From: an uncultured Oscillibacter sp.
Lineage (GTDB): Bacteria > Bacillota > Clostridia > Oscillospirales > Oscillospiraceae
Reading direction: 5' to 3'
Assembly: GCA_910585245.1 (NCBI GenBank)
Contig: CAJUCO010000004.1
Span: 1-64,000 of the forward strand
Length of the DNA: 64,000 bases
Below, piece by piece: positions 7,815 to 15,656 of the stretch (its first letter is position 1; every line of letters starts with the position of its first letter). The notes beneath the pieces are model-generated. The model saw only the letters and a list, made by a program, of their open reading frames with translations, was not told the DNA's origin and searched no databases. The position numbers and the translations under genes are program-made.

Positions 7815-8711
7815 TCAAGCCAGAACGTCCAAGTCTTTATAAGCGGCGACCCGCTGTGCCACGGCCTCCCAGGAGGGACGGGAGCAGATGAACTCGTAAT
7901 CGCTCCAGATCCGCTCCAGTTCCGCCCGGACCCGGGGGGCCTCCTCCAGCTGCCCCTCTCCGGTGCGGACATGGTAATCCGGAAGAAGGACGCAGCCGAT
8001 GATGCCCGTCTCCGGCTCAGGGGGCTCCTGGCTCTGGCTGAGGGCGTCGATCATGTTCAGATGTCCGCTGAGGTAGGCCTCGGCCTCCAGGTGGACGCCC
8101 ATCATCCCGTTGAGGTCAAAGACCTGGAAGGGCGCGCCGCCGGGGACGTCGATTTCACTTCCCGCGCCCCAAAAAGCAGGGTCGTCCCCCAGTTCATAGA
8201 GAGCTCCGCTGAGCTCTTTGAGCTGATCGAGGACCTCCTCCGTGGGCCGCTCCTGGAAACTCTTCAGCACGGTGTCCACGGCCCAGCCCAGATGCCCCAG
8301 CACCTCGCAGCCTGGGAGAGCCGCCAGACGCGCCCCCAACTTCACCAACCGGGCCAGGGAGAGAAGACCCCAGACCCGGACGCTGGCGTTTCCCAGACCG
8401 GCGGCCTTTTCATCCACCTGAGCAGGCGCGTCGTTATAGAGAATGTGGGCCTCTTCCAGCCGGCCGATGCGCTCTGAACAGTCGTCCACGATCTTCTCGC
8501 CTATTTTTTCATACACATCGTCCTGAGCGCTGTAGATCGTATCGGCCCGATGGAGCCACAACTGGGCGCGATTCAGATCTCCCCGGTCCATGGCGGCGAC
8601 ACCCAGGTCGTAGTAAGCTCTGGACAGGCCTGCCCAGTCCCGTTTTTTCCGGCAATCTGCCAGCCGCTCCTCTGGAGAGGCGGCCTCTTTTTTCCCAAAC
8701 AACTTGAACAT
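7815..8711 (-). CDS. Unknown cytoplasmic helical (TPR-like) protein
   Basis: 298 aa, no signal or membrane segment. The N-terminal third (residues 12-75) reads as two tetratricopeptide-like helix pairs (WAGLSRAYYDLGVAAMDRGDLNRAQLWLHRADTIY). The rest is mixed and unrecognised. The ATG has a GAAAGGA site, and a good promoter (TTGACT/TATATT, 17 bp) lies upstream. It is divergent from the membrane protein and Sel1 gene; a shared pathway is possible but unproven. Confidence 0.7.
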   Translation of the reverse strand: MFKLFGKKEAASPEERLADCRKKRDWAGLSRAYYDLGVAAMDRGDLNRAQLWLHRADTIYSAQDDVYEKIGEKIVDDCSERIGRLEEAHILYNDAPAQVDEKAAGLGNASVRVWGLLSLARLVKLGARLAALPGCEVLGHLGWAVDTVLKSFQERPTEEVLDQLKELSGALYELGDDPAFWGAGSEIDVPGGAPFQVFDLNGMMGVHLEAEAYLSGHLNMIDALSQSQEPPEPETGIIGCVLLPDYHVRTGEGQLEEAPRVRAELERIWSDYEFICSRPSWEAVAQRVAAYKDLDVLA

Positions 8712-8747
8712 CCCAACTGTTTCCTTTCTCGTTGATAAGTTGTCACA

Positions 8748-8776
8748 AATATAACGCTCACATCCCCAAAAGTCAA
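8748..8776 (-). promoter_or_regulatory. Promoter of the TPR-like gene
   Basis: Minus-strand TTGACT-N17-TATATT, 37 bp upstream of the start codon. Confidence 0.6.
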
Positions 8777-8810
8777 GGCTATTTCAAGGGGGAAATAGCC
8801 GTCTGGGGAC

Positions 8811-8839
8811 TGGACAAAGTTGCAACTAACTGGTACAAT
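8811..8839 (+). promoter_or_regulatory. Promoter of the membrane protein/Sel1 operon
   Basis: TGGACA-N17-TACAAT, preceded by a 9-bp hairpin (GGCTATTTC/GAAATAGCC) that lies between the two divergent promoters. Confidence 0.6.
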
Positions 8840-8892
8840 CAGACTCGGGATTTGCCTCCGTTCCAGGGGGCGCGAGGAGGTAGAATGAGACT

Positions 8893-10506
8893 ATGAAAGA
8901 GAAGAAGGGATTTCTCCGCTGGCCGTGGAACGTAGTTGTCTATGTGCTGCTGGTTGCTGCGCTGCGTCTGTTTGCCGTTCCCATCATTTTATATTTAATG
9001 TGGCTCCAAAAGAAGAACAATCCCCACGGCGTGGCGGAGGGCTACTGCCTGAGCCGGACGCGAAAGCGGCTCACCTGGCTGATTTGGTCGCTGCTTGTGC
9101 TGTTGCTTGCCGGGGGAATGCTGGTCATGCTCTGGGTGGGGCTGGGGCAGGACCGGACAAATTGGGAGACGATGGATTACATAACCCTGGCCCTCTGTGG
9201 CGCCGGAGGCCCCCTGTTCCTGCTGGGAGGATTTTATCTGGCGTATGTGGCCGTTCGGGACAGCTTTTTCCCGGCGAGGAGTTCTCTAGCCAAGTCTATC
9301 CGCAACCAATTACCCTATCCGGAGGAAGCGCCTCCGGTGGAGGAGCTCTTTGCCATGGTGGACAGGGATTTGGAGGAGAACGGACAGTGGTTCGGCCCTG
9401 TGGGCATTGGCCGTGAGTGGGTGCTGGGAGATGGGGCGAACCGGATTGACCGTATCCGGGGAATCTTCGTGATCAATGAAATTCACCAACACCACACCAA
9501 CACCGGCGTTCGCACCAGCCGGAACATGGAGTTGGTGCTGATTGACGACCGCTGGCAGCGGACCGGCACCAGTTTCAACAATTTGCAGGATCTTCAGGCC
9601 GCGGCGGAGTGCCTTGCCCTCCGGGTTCCGGACGCCCGGCGGGGAAACGGCAGTCAGTGCACCGATTTTTGGACCATGGATGAGAGCGGGAAGGAGGACT
9701 TCCAGCGGTGGTTTCGTCAAAGGCAAAACCTCCGGGCCTCGGAGTCCGCCCGGAAGGAGGCTTTGAGCCAGGGGCCTCAGGATATGATTTTAAAGCGCCA
9801 AAACGGCGAAGTGACCTCCCGGGTAAGCGACTCTTTGGTGGAAGAGACGCTCAGGCGCTGCCTGGAGGGAGAGGAGAGCGGTTTTGAGCTGATTCCCACC
9901 CGGCCGGTCCGGGGCGGGGAGAGGACCTTCCGGTCTTTGAAGTGCTTTGCCAAGATAAAGGGAGAGGCGAAGGTGCGGTTGCTGTTGGAAATGGTTCCCT
10001 CCCAAGGGGAGGAGAATCTGGGGCTGACCTTGTGGACAGATCCCCGGCGGGCGGAGGAGATCCTGAGAGGCTGGCTCCGCCGGGAGATTCCGGAGCTCAA
10101 GCAGTGGGAGTTGCAGCGGGTGTATGCCGCGCCTCCGGCCGCCGGTCCCAGGGAGCGGAAGAGGACCCAGGCGAAGCTGTCCCTGGTCTATGCCAGCGGC
10201 GCGGCGGAGAATCACACGACCTTCACCGAAGAGGACGTTCAGATGGCGGCGGAGGGTCTGCTGGACGGCACGTTCCAGCTGGTGGACCTGACCCATTCCT
10301 CAGGGTATTTGTGGCTCCGGGTGACGGCGGGGGACAAGACGGATGCCCGTTGCACCGTGGAGGCCACGAGGCCCGACGGGGAGGAATTGGGCTTTTACGT
10401 TGCGAAAATGCCCCCCAGAGAGGCGGCGGCGTGGTTGACGGGTTACCCCCACGGACAGTTCTTGCCGGGAGGCCGGAACTGGAAGCGGGTTCAAACATCA
10501 AAATAA
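8893..10506 (+). CDS. Unknown membrane protein with large cytoplasmic region
   Basis: 537 aa. Three membrane segments at about residues 13-38, 57-82 and 96-118, then roughly 400 soluble residues with no motif I recognise. GAGGAGG lies 12 nt upstream; a four-codon frame (ATGAGACTATGA) sits between it and the ATG and overlaps the start, so initiation may be by short-range reinitiation. The Sel1 gene follows 16 bp later in the same operon. Confidence 0.75.
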   Translation: MKEKKGFLRWPWNVVVYVLLVAALRLFAVPIILYLMWLQKKNNPHGVAEGYCLSRTRKRLTWLIWSLLVLLLAGGMLVMLWVGLGQDRTNWETMDYITLALCGAGGPLFLLGGFYLAYVAVRDSFFPARSSLAKSIRNQLPYPEEAPPVEELFAMVDRDLEENGQWFGPVGIGREWVLGDGANRIDRIRGIFVINEIHQHHTNTGVRTSRNMELVLIDDRWQRTGTSFNNLQDLQAAAECLALRVPDARRGNGSQCTDFWTMDESGKEDFQRWFRQRQNLRASESARKEALSQGPQDMILKRQNGEVTSRVSDSLVEETLRRCLEGEESGFELIPTRPVRGGERTFRSLKCFAKIKGEAKVRLLLEMVPSQGEENLGLTLWTDPRRAEEILRGWLRREIPELKQWELQRVYAAPPAAGPRERKRTQAKLSLVYASGAAENHTTFTEEDVQMAAEGLLDGTFQLVDLTHSSGYLWLRVTAGDKTDARCTVEATRPDGEELGFYVAKMPPREAAAWLTGYPHGQFLPGGRNWKRVQTSK

Positions 10507-10522
10507 AAGGAGAGTTTCCATC

Positions 10523-11770
10523 ATGGCAGCGGTTTTGAGCAATGAAGTGAGGCAGGCCCTTCAGGACATTTATTACAACGTTCGCACGGGCCGGGGGAAG
10601 GAGGCCTTCGCCCTTTTGGAGCGGGCGTCCGCCGCCGGGGACGGCGACGCCAGCTGTGTGCTGGCCCGGTGTTACTGCGGCTATCAGTACGTTTGGAGCG
10701 GCCACGGCTTCCCGGAGGACGACGGTAAGGCCACGGAACTTTTGCACAAATCTGTGGAGCAGGGCAGCGCCCTGGGGGTGCTGGTGGCCCTGCGTAGCGG
10801 AGAGTTGACTCCCTCTGTTCAAAAGAAGATGCCCTTTGCAAACCTGCAGGAGGCCTTTGACCAGGTGGAGGCCTTGGCGAAGGAGGGGGACGCTTTTTGC
10901 CAGTATGTTGTGGGCAACAGCTATTTCTGGTGGGATTTCCTCCGCATCCAGAACAAGGGGAAAGACTCCTTCCCCAGTCAGGCGGCGTTTAAGGAGTATT
11001 TGAAAGAGCAGATCTCCAAGTGCGAGGACTGGTTCTGGAAGGCCTTCCGGGGCGGTATTCACTTCGCGGCCAACAACTTGAACCGCTATTACTCCCAGGG
11101 AGACGAGGACATCATCGCCCCTCAGCCGGAAAAGGCGCGGGACCTTTGGAAGATGGGGGCGGAAATGGGGTATCCCACCCACCAGTTTATCTACGCCGAG
11201 GAGCTGCGAAAGCAGGAGCGGTATCAAGAGGCCCTTCACTGGTACAAAGAATCCGCCGGGGCCAACAACGCCGACAGCTGGTTTTCCGTGGGGTGGTTCT
11301 ACTTTGATGGCAAGGGTGTGGAGAAGGACCCGGCCTACGCGGTTTCCTGCTATGAAAAAGAGTTGGCCCTGAACCCCGATCACATGGGGGGCAATAACCA
11401 CCTGGGCCGGGCCTATTTCCTGGGACAGGGGGTGCCTCAGGACTTCGCAAAGGCGGTTTACCACCTCTCCATAGCCCACGACAAGCTGGGCAGCAAATGG
11501 GGGGCGCTTTACCTTGCCAAGTGCTATTTCAATGGCTGGGGGACACCCCAGGATTACGGCAAAGCCCGCCAGCTTTTAAACGATGTGGAGTGGCAGAATC
11601 AGGAGGCGGACTATATGCGGGGCGTGATCTACGCCCGGGGCCTGGGGGTGGCCGAGGATATCCCCAAGGGCGTGGCCTACCTCCAGAAGGCCGGGAATTT
11701 CAGCGCGGCCAAGGAGGAACTGCTTAACTACAAAAAAACCCTTTTTGGCAAGTGGGTCCGGCGGAAATAA
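10523..11770 (+). CDS. Sel1-repeat (TPR-like) protein
   Basis: 415 aa, no signal peptide. Repeated Sel1 signatures of about 36 residues are visible: ASCVLARCYCGY, DAFCQYVVGNSYFWW, DSWFSVGWFYFDGKGVEKDPAYAVSCYEKE, GGNNHLGRAYFLGQGVPQDFAKAVYHL and GALYLAKCYFNGWGTPQDYGKARQLL. Sel1 proteins act as adaptor scaffolds; the partner is not shown here. The ATG has AAAGGAG. It is cotranscribed with the unknown membrane protein, which suggests the two work together. Confidence 0.88.
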   Translation: MAAVLSNEVRQALQDIYYNVRTGRGKEAFALLERASAAGDGDASCVLARCYCGYQYVWSGHGFPEDDGKATELLHKSVEQGSALGVLVALRSGELTPSVQKKMPFANLQEAFDQVEALAKEGDAFCQYVVGNSYFWWDFLRIQNKGKDSFPSQAAFKEYLKEQISKCEDWFWKAFRGGIHFAANNLNRYYSQGDEDIIAPQPEKARDLWKMGAEMGYPTHQFIYAEELRKQERYQEALHWYKESAGANNADSWFSVGWFYFDGKGVEKDPAYAVSCYEKELALNPDHMGGNNHLGRAYFLGQGVPQDFAKAVYHLSIAHDKLGSKWGALYLAKCYFNGWGTPQDYGKARQLLNDVEWQNQEADYMRGVIYARGLGVAEDIPKGVAYLQKAGNFSAAKEELLNYKKTLFGKWVRRK

Positions 11771-11782
11771 GGCGTAGAGTAA

Positions 11783-11815
11783 ACGGCGGCGGAAGCGCAT
11801 TGCTTCCGCCGCCGT
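11783..11815. terminator. GC-rich hairpin between convergent genes
   Basis: Perfect 14-bp stem ACGGCGGCGGAAGC / GCTTCCGCCGCCGT. There is no T-run, so it is a weak or Rho-assisted terminator at best. Confidence 0.5.
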
Positions 11816-11833
11816 GTCGCGTTCAGCTTGCCG

Positions 11834-14170
11834 TCAGGAAAGTGGCGGCGTCCACCAGCTTTGCTGGTAGAGGTCCGTAAACCGATAGGTGGCCCGAACC
11901 TCGCCCTCTAGGGGCACGTCGGAGATGGTCAGGCCCTCCTGGGGCACGCGCAAGAGATCCCCCAGAAGATAGCTGTCCTGATAGGCGCCGTCGTAGCCGT
12001 AATAGTCGCAGAGAAATTCCAGGGTGTCTCCCTCCTGGAGGATGGAATCGCTTTTGGCCACCGTCTCGGTTATCTCCTGGCCGTACACGGTTCGGACGCC
12101 GGAGACGTAGCCGTATGGGTTCTCATCGTCAAAGACCAGCAACAGTTCCGCCCGGTGGCCGTTGTGGAGCACGGGGACATAGCCGGTGATGGTGTAGTGC
12201 TCCCCCTCGTCCACCGTGCTCTCGTGGTAGTAGGCCACCACTTGACCGTTGATAGCCAGCCAGGTTTTCTCCACATCTCCCAGCAGGTTTCCCGCCTCGT
12301 CGAAATCGAACACATTGTCCAGCCCCAGGTCGATGAAGCCCTCGCCGTCGTCGTAGAAGAGGTTCAGGTCCAGAGCGTGAACCAGCTTCCACTGGTCCTC
12401 GCTGAGGTGGAGAACCGGGACTCCGGTCTCCCCGCCGGTCCAGATCAGATCCTCTCCGGCAAAGCGGTGGTCCGCTATGTACTGGGCGGTGCTGTTCAAA
12501 TCCAGGGAACGGTCGGTGAAAAAGCCGCTGCCCAGGGCCGCCTGAAGAAGCGTGGAGATGGCGTCCGCGCCGTTGCCGCTGCCGCCGGAGAGGCCCATCA
12601 GCGCCTCCAGAGGGGAGCCGCTGCCGCCGGAACCCACCTGACCCACCTGCTGGATGGCGGCGAAGTCCCGGATGCACTGGCTGTAGCTGTCGTCCAGACC
12701 GATGGCCCGGTAAGTGGACACAGCCTGGTTCACATTGGAGGATTTGCGGTAGGGGAAATAGATGGAGATGCCATAGGCGTTGGTCATATTGGAGGATGTG
12801 CGGTTGTATTTCACCGCCTCCAGCAGGGCCTCTGCCAGGGTCTCGCCCTCTTCGGTGCCCAGGTTCTTCGCCAGGTGTACCAGGTCCACCTGGTCAATCT
12901 TGCTGGACTGAGCGAACTCTCTGGCCCCGTTTCGGGCGTTGGAGACGGTTTGATACTCCTTGGCCTCGATCATCCGGGAGGTAGAGCGGGAGAAGTCCGC
13001 CAGAGCCTGGGGTAGGGTGGCCTCCAGCTCGCTGAGGTCGATGACGGACAAGGTGGTCAGCTGCCCCCGGCACTTCTGGGCGCAGGTGTCCACAAAACTG
13101 TCCACGATTTGCCGTCCCAGTTCAATGGTGGGCATGGAGGGGTTTTTCCCCAGGGCGGTGAGCCAGTCGGTGTAATACCAGCCCACGCCGGGCTCCGTCT
13201 CCTCCGAGGCAATGAGATAGTCCGCGTGCTCCGTCAGCATCAGGGCGGTCTCCGCCGTGGCCATGAGGCAGGCGTCAAAGCCCACAAAGTCGAACTTCAC
13301 CCCGGCGTCCCCCAGAGCCTGGTCCACGCCAAAAAGGCTCATGGAGCCGGTGGAGGCAAATTTCTCATCGTAGCCATAGCCGCTGACAGAGCCTCCGCCG
13401 TGGTCCCATAGAATGAGACCGTACCGGCTGGCGGGGAACTTCTGAGCGCACCAGCGGATATAGCCGTGCAGCGTGGAGGAGTCCGTCATGGACACAGCCC
13501 CCAGATTCTTTTCCAGACACGCCAGTTTTCCGTTTTTCACCTGCCAGATCTGATTGGTTTTGCTGCTGACCTGGTTGTTCCGCCAGCCGGAGCACCCGCC
13601 GGTGTAGACCAAGAGATTCACATTCTTCCCCAGGTCTGCTGCCAGCATCTCTTGAAGGTCGGCGGTGCCCATGCCGCTGCGGGACTCCAGGTCCGTGCCG
13701 CACATATAGACCATGAGGGTGACGGTGTCCCGGCCGTTTCCCAGGAGCTGGGTGTATTTTTCCCGGGCCTCCGGGGACACACTCTCATTGAGCCGCCCGG
13801 TGTTGGCGGGGGTCTCCCAGCCGCTGGAGACGCTGCCGCCTCCCAGGCTGCCGAACAGGGAGCCCAGGTCCACGCCGCCGGTCTGGCCGGAGGGACTGGT
13901 CTGGCTGACCGGTGCGCTTGAGCCTCCGCCGCCCTGACCGCCGCCCAGCACCGTCCCCAGGCCCCCGCCGCCGCCCAGCAGCAGCACCGCCAGGAGGAGT
14001 ATGAGTTTCCATCCGCCGCCGGGGCGTTTTCCCCCGCCGCTTCGGGAGCCGCCGGGACTTTGCGCGCCTTGACCGCTGCCCACCGGGCCGGAACCGAGGC
14101 CCGACCCCTGCTTTTCCACGTTCTTTGCCGGGCCGGTGATGTGCTTTTCCCGGCCTCTTGGTCTATCCAT
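11834..14170 (-). CDS. Clostripain-family (C11) cysteine protease, membrane anchored
   Basis: 778 aa. A Gly/Ser-rich, positively charged N-terminus precedes one membrane segment near residues 55-70 (WKLILLLAVLLLGGGGGLG). The C11 peptidase domain runs from about 140 to 470: catalytic H257 in LILWDHGGGS and C301 in VGFDACLMA, the clostripain/gingipain/caspase-fold dyad. The family cuts after Arg or Lys and often matures by self-cleavage. About 300 further residues follow, of unknown role. Start ATG has AGGAAGTGG. A structured leader RNA lies upstream. Confidence 0.9.
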   Translation of the reverse strand: MDRPRGREKHITGPAKNVEKQGSGLGSGPVGSGQGAQSPGGSRSGGGKRPGGGWKLILLLAVLLLGGGGGLGTVLGGGQGGGGSSAPVSQTSPSGQTGGVDLGSLFGSLGGGSVSSGWETPANTGRLNESVSPEAREKYTQLLGNGRDTVTLMVYMCGTDLESRSGMGTADLQEMLAADLGKNVNLLVYTGGCSGWRNNQVSSKTNQIWQVKNGKLACLEKNLGAVSMTDSSTLHGYIRWCAQKFPASRYGLILWDHGGGSVSGYGYDEKFASTGSMSLFGVDQALGDAGVKFDFVGFDACLMATAETALMLTEHADYLIASEETEPGVGWYYTDWLTALGKNPSMPTIELGRQIVDSFVDTCAQKCRGQLTTLSVIDLSELEATLPQALADFSRSTSRMIEAKEYQTVSNARNGAREFAQSSKIDQVDLVHLAKNLGTEEGETLAEALLEAVKYNRTSSNMTNAYGISIYFPYRKSSNVNQAVSTYRAIGLDDSYSQCIRDFAAIQQVGQVGSGGSGSPLEALMGLSGGSGNGADAISTLLQAALGSGFFTDRSLDLNSTAQYIADHRFAGEDLIWTGGETGVPVLHLSEDQWKLVHALDLNLFYDDGEGFIDLGLDNVFDFDEAGNLLGDVEKTWLAINGQVVAYYHESTVDEGEHYTITGYVPVLHNGHRAELLLVFDDENPYGYVSGVRTVYGQEITETVAKSDSILQEGDTLEFLCDYYGYDGAYQDSYLLGDLLRVPQEGLTISDVPLEGEVRATYRFTDLYQQSWWTPPLS

Positions 14171-14366
14171 GAAGAACCACTTCCTTTTCCGTCGGTTTTC
14201 CGGCCTGGGGCCGGAAGCGATTGGCGCCGTCAGTGAACTTGAAGAGGGGCATTTGCCGGGTTTGAACCGGCAAAGCTCCGGCCGCCCCACAGAAAGGGCG
14301 TGTGTTCACTGGGCGATGGCGTCCTTATTATACAAAAAGACGGGAGGAAAAACAATCCTGAAATTT
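14171..14366 (-). promoter_or_regulatory. Promoter and structured leader of the clostripain gene
   Basis: Minus-strand TTGTTT-N17-TATAAT (about 14329-14357) gives a leader of about 150 nt. CAGTGAAC and GTTCACTG pair perfectly as a closing stem around a branch whose stem TTTGCCGG/CCGGCAAA carries the loop TTCAAAC. That arm resembles a tRNA T-arm, but no whole tRNA can be built. The fold may be a regulatory RNA; I cannot assign it to a known class. Confidence 0.5.
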
Positions 14367-14400
14367 TGATCTGTTTGTCTTGGCTTCCCTGGGATTCTGT

Positions 14401-14605
14401 GATATAGTCAACGCAGTTGAAAAGCGCCATGGCGCTTTGGAACCAGCGGACCCAGGTCCGCTGGTTCCCCGACGTGCCGGAGGTGTACGCGTTTTTTGTG
14501 AAGTCTGGGGTAGCCCTTAACCCAAAAAGGTTGTGTGCGCAGTCTGCCGCAGCGCGGCTGAGGAGAGAATCCATACTTTTCAACTGCGGTGACGATGTAA
14601 TCAAT
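14401..14605. repeat. MITE-like element, copy 1
   Basis: Starts GATATAGTCAACGCAGTTGA and ends with CTTTTCAACTGCG and TGATTACATC in complement. The 13-bp inverted repeat CGCAGTTGAAAAG/CTTTTCAACTGCG is perfect and identical in copy 2 near 49.2 kb. Subterminal hairpins AAAGCGCC/GGCGCTTT and GGAACCAGCGGACC/GGTCCGCTGGTTCC follow. There is no protein-coding capacity. It lies between the clostripain promoter and the AraC-type gene. Confidence 0.75.
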
Positions 14606-14640
14606 GCCGGCGGATTTCACCGGCATGAAAGGATGTGGAC

Positions 14641-15519
14641 GTGGTGGAGGATTACTCCTTTTCCGTCTTTCCCAACGAGAATTTTTTGGATCTTCGGCTT
14701 TACCAGTACGGCTGGGAGCGGTGTGCGCCGCTGCACTCCTTTGGCCCCTTTGTCCGCAATCACTATCTGTTCCATTATGTCATCTGCGGTCACGGGCACC
14801 TGGACAGTACCGACGCGGAGGGTGTGCGGCGGGATTATGACTTGGGGCCGGACCAGGGATTTTTGATCTGCCCCGGCCAGATCAGCACCTATGTGGCCGA
14901 CCGGGACCAGCCCTGGAAGTATGTCTGGCTGGAGTTTGACGGTCTTCGGGTTTCGGAGTTTGTGGAGAGCGCGGGACTGGACTTGAATCAGGCGGTCTAC
15001 CGCCCCCAGAGTTCCTCCCAGGGCCAGAGAGTCCGGGATATCATGCTCCACATGGCCGAGAATTCCGACGCCACTCCGCTCCACTTGACGGGGATGCTGT
15101 TTTTGTTTTTGGATCTATTGATCCAGACCTCCTCCACCCGTCGGGCGCTCCACGGCGTTCAGCTCAAAGACTTTTACATTCAGGAGGCTATCAATTACAT
15201 GGAGCGCAACTACCAGCGGGAGCTCAGCGTAGAGGAGCTGGCGGATGTGTGCAAGCTGAACCGGAGCTATTTCAGCAAGCTCTTTAAAGACAGCATGGGG
15301 TGCCCGCCTCAAGAGTTTTTGATTCGCCTCCGGCTGGCCCACGCCGCCGATCTGATGAAGGGAACCCGGCGTACCATCGGCGACATTGCCATGCGCTGCG
15401 GCTATCCCAATCAGCTCCACTTTTCACGGGCCTTTAAAAAGCGCTATGGCGTGTCCCCCAGGGAGTGGCGGCAGCAAAACCAGATTCACCAGACGCGAAG
15501 GGACGAAGGTTCTTTGTAA
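14641..15519 (+). CDS. AraC-family transcription regulator
   Basis: About 292 aa: N-terminal cupin-like AraC ligand domain (HYVICGHGHLDSTDAEG, WKYVWLEFDG) and C-terminal double helix-turn-helix (LSVEELADVCKLNRSYFSKLFKDSMG; TIGDIAMRCGYPNQLHFSRAFKKRYGVSPREWR). The GTG at 14641 is 8 nt after AAAGG and is preferred over the GTG two codons upstream; a 7-bp hairpin stands just before the ribosome site. It is convergent with the GH36 gene, so control of the alpha-galactoside operon is plausible, although a second AraC regulator lies upstream of that operon. Confidence 0.87.
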   Translation: MVEDYSFSVFPNENFLDLRLYQYGWERCAPLHSFGPFVRNHYLFHYVICGHGHLDSTDAEGVRRDYDLGPDQGFLICPGQISTYVADRDQPWKYVWLEFDGLRVSEFVESAGLDLNQAVYRPQSSSQGQRVRDIMLHMAENSDATPLHLTGMLFLFLDLLIQTSSTRRALHGVQLKDFYIQEAINYMERNYQRELSVEELADVCKLNRSYFSKLFKDSMGCPPQEFLIRLRLAHAADLMKGTRRTIGDIAMRCGYPNQLHFSRAFKKRYGVSPREWRQQNQIHQTRRDEGSL

Positions 15520-15545
15520 CAGGCCGCCCTTTTTCGAAAGCTGTG

Positions 15546-15577
15546 GCGCGGGAAATCCCGGAAGGGATTTCCCGCGC
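15546..15577. other. Perfect 14-bp hairpin without T-run
   Basis: GCGCGGGAAATCCC and GGGATTTCCCGCGC pair around a GGAA tetraloop, 27 nt after the AraC stop codon. It may stabilise the mRNA 3' end; no T-run follows. Confidence 0.55.
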
Positions 15578-15620
15578 GTACTTGGCTCCTCAAAAGCTGA
15601 CCGCTTATTGTCCTCTTTTA

Positions 15621-15655
15621 ATCGCCCGGGCGGCCGCTTGGGCGGTCTTTTTTTG
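15621..15655 (+). terminator. Terminator of the AraC-family gene
   Basis: A CGCCC/GGGCG stem with a self-complementary GCGGCCGC loop is followed by TTTTTTT, reading rightward. It ends 2 bp before the convergent GH36 stop codon. Confidence 0.6.
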
Positions 15656-15656
15656 T

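Noticed and set aside
14241..14322. tRNA gene on the minus strand suggested by a T-arm-like stem with TTCAAAC loop
   Set aside because: No matching acceptor 5' strand, D-arm or anticodon arm can be found within 75 nt; the closing pairs lie elsewhere (CAGTGAAC/GTTCACTG).
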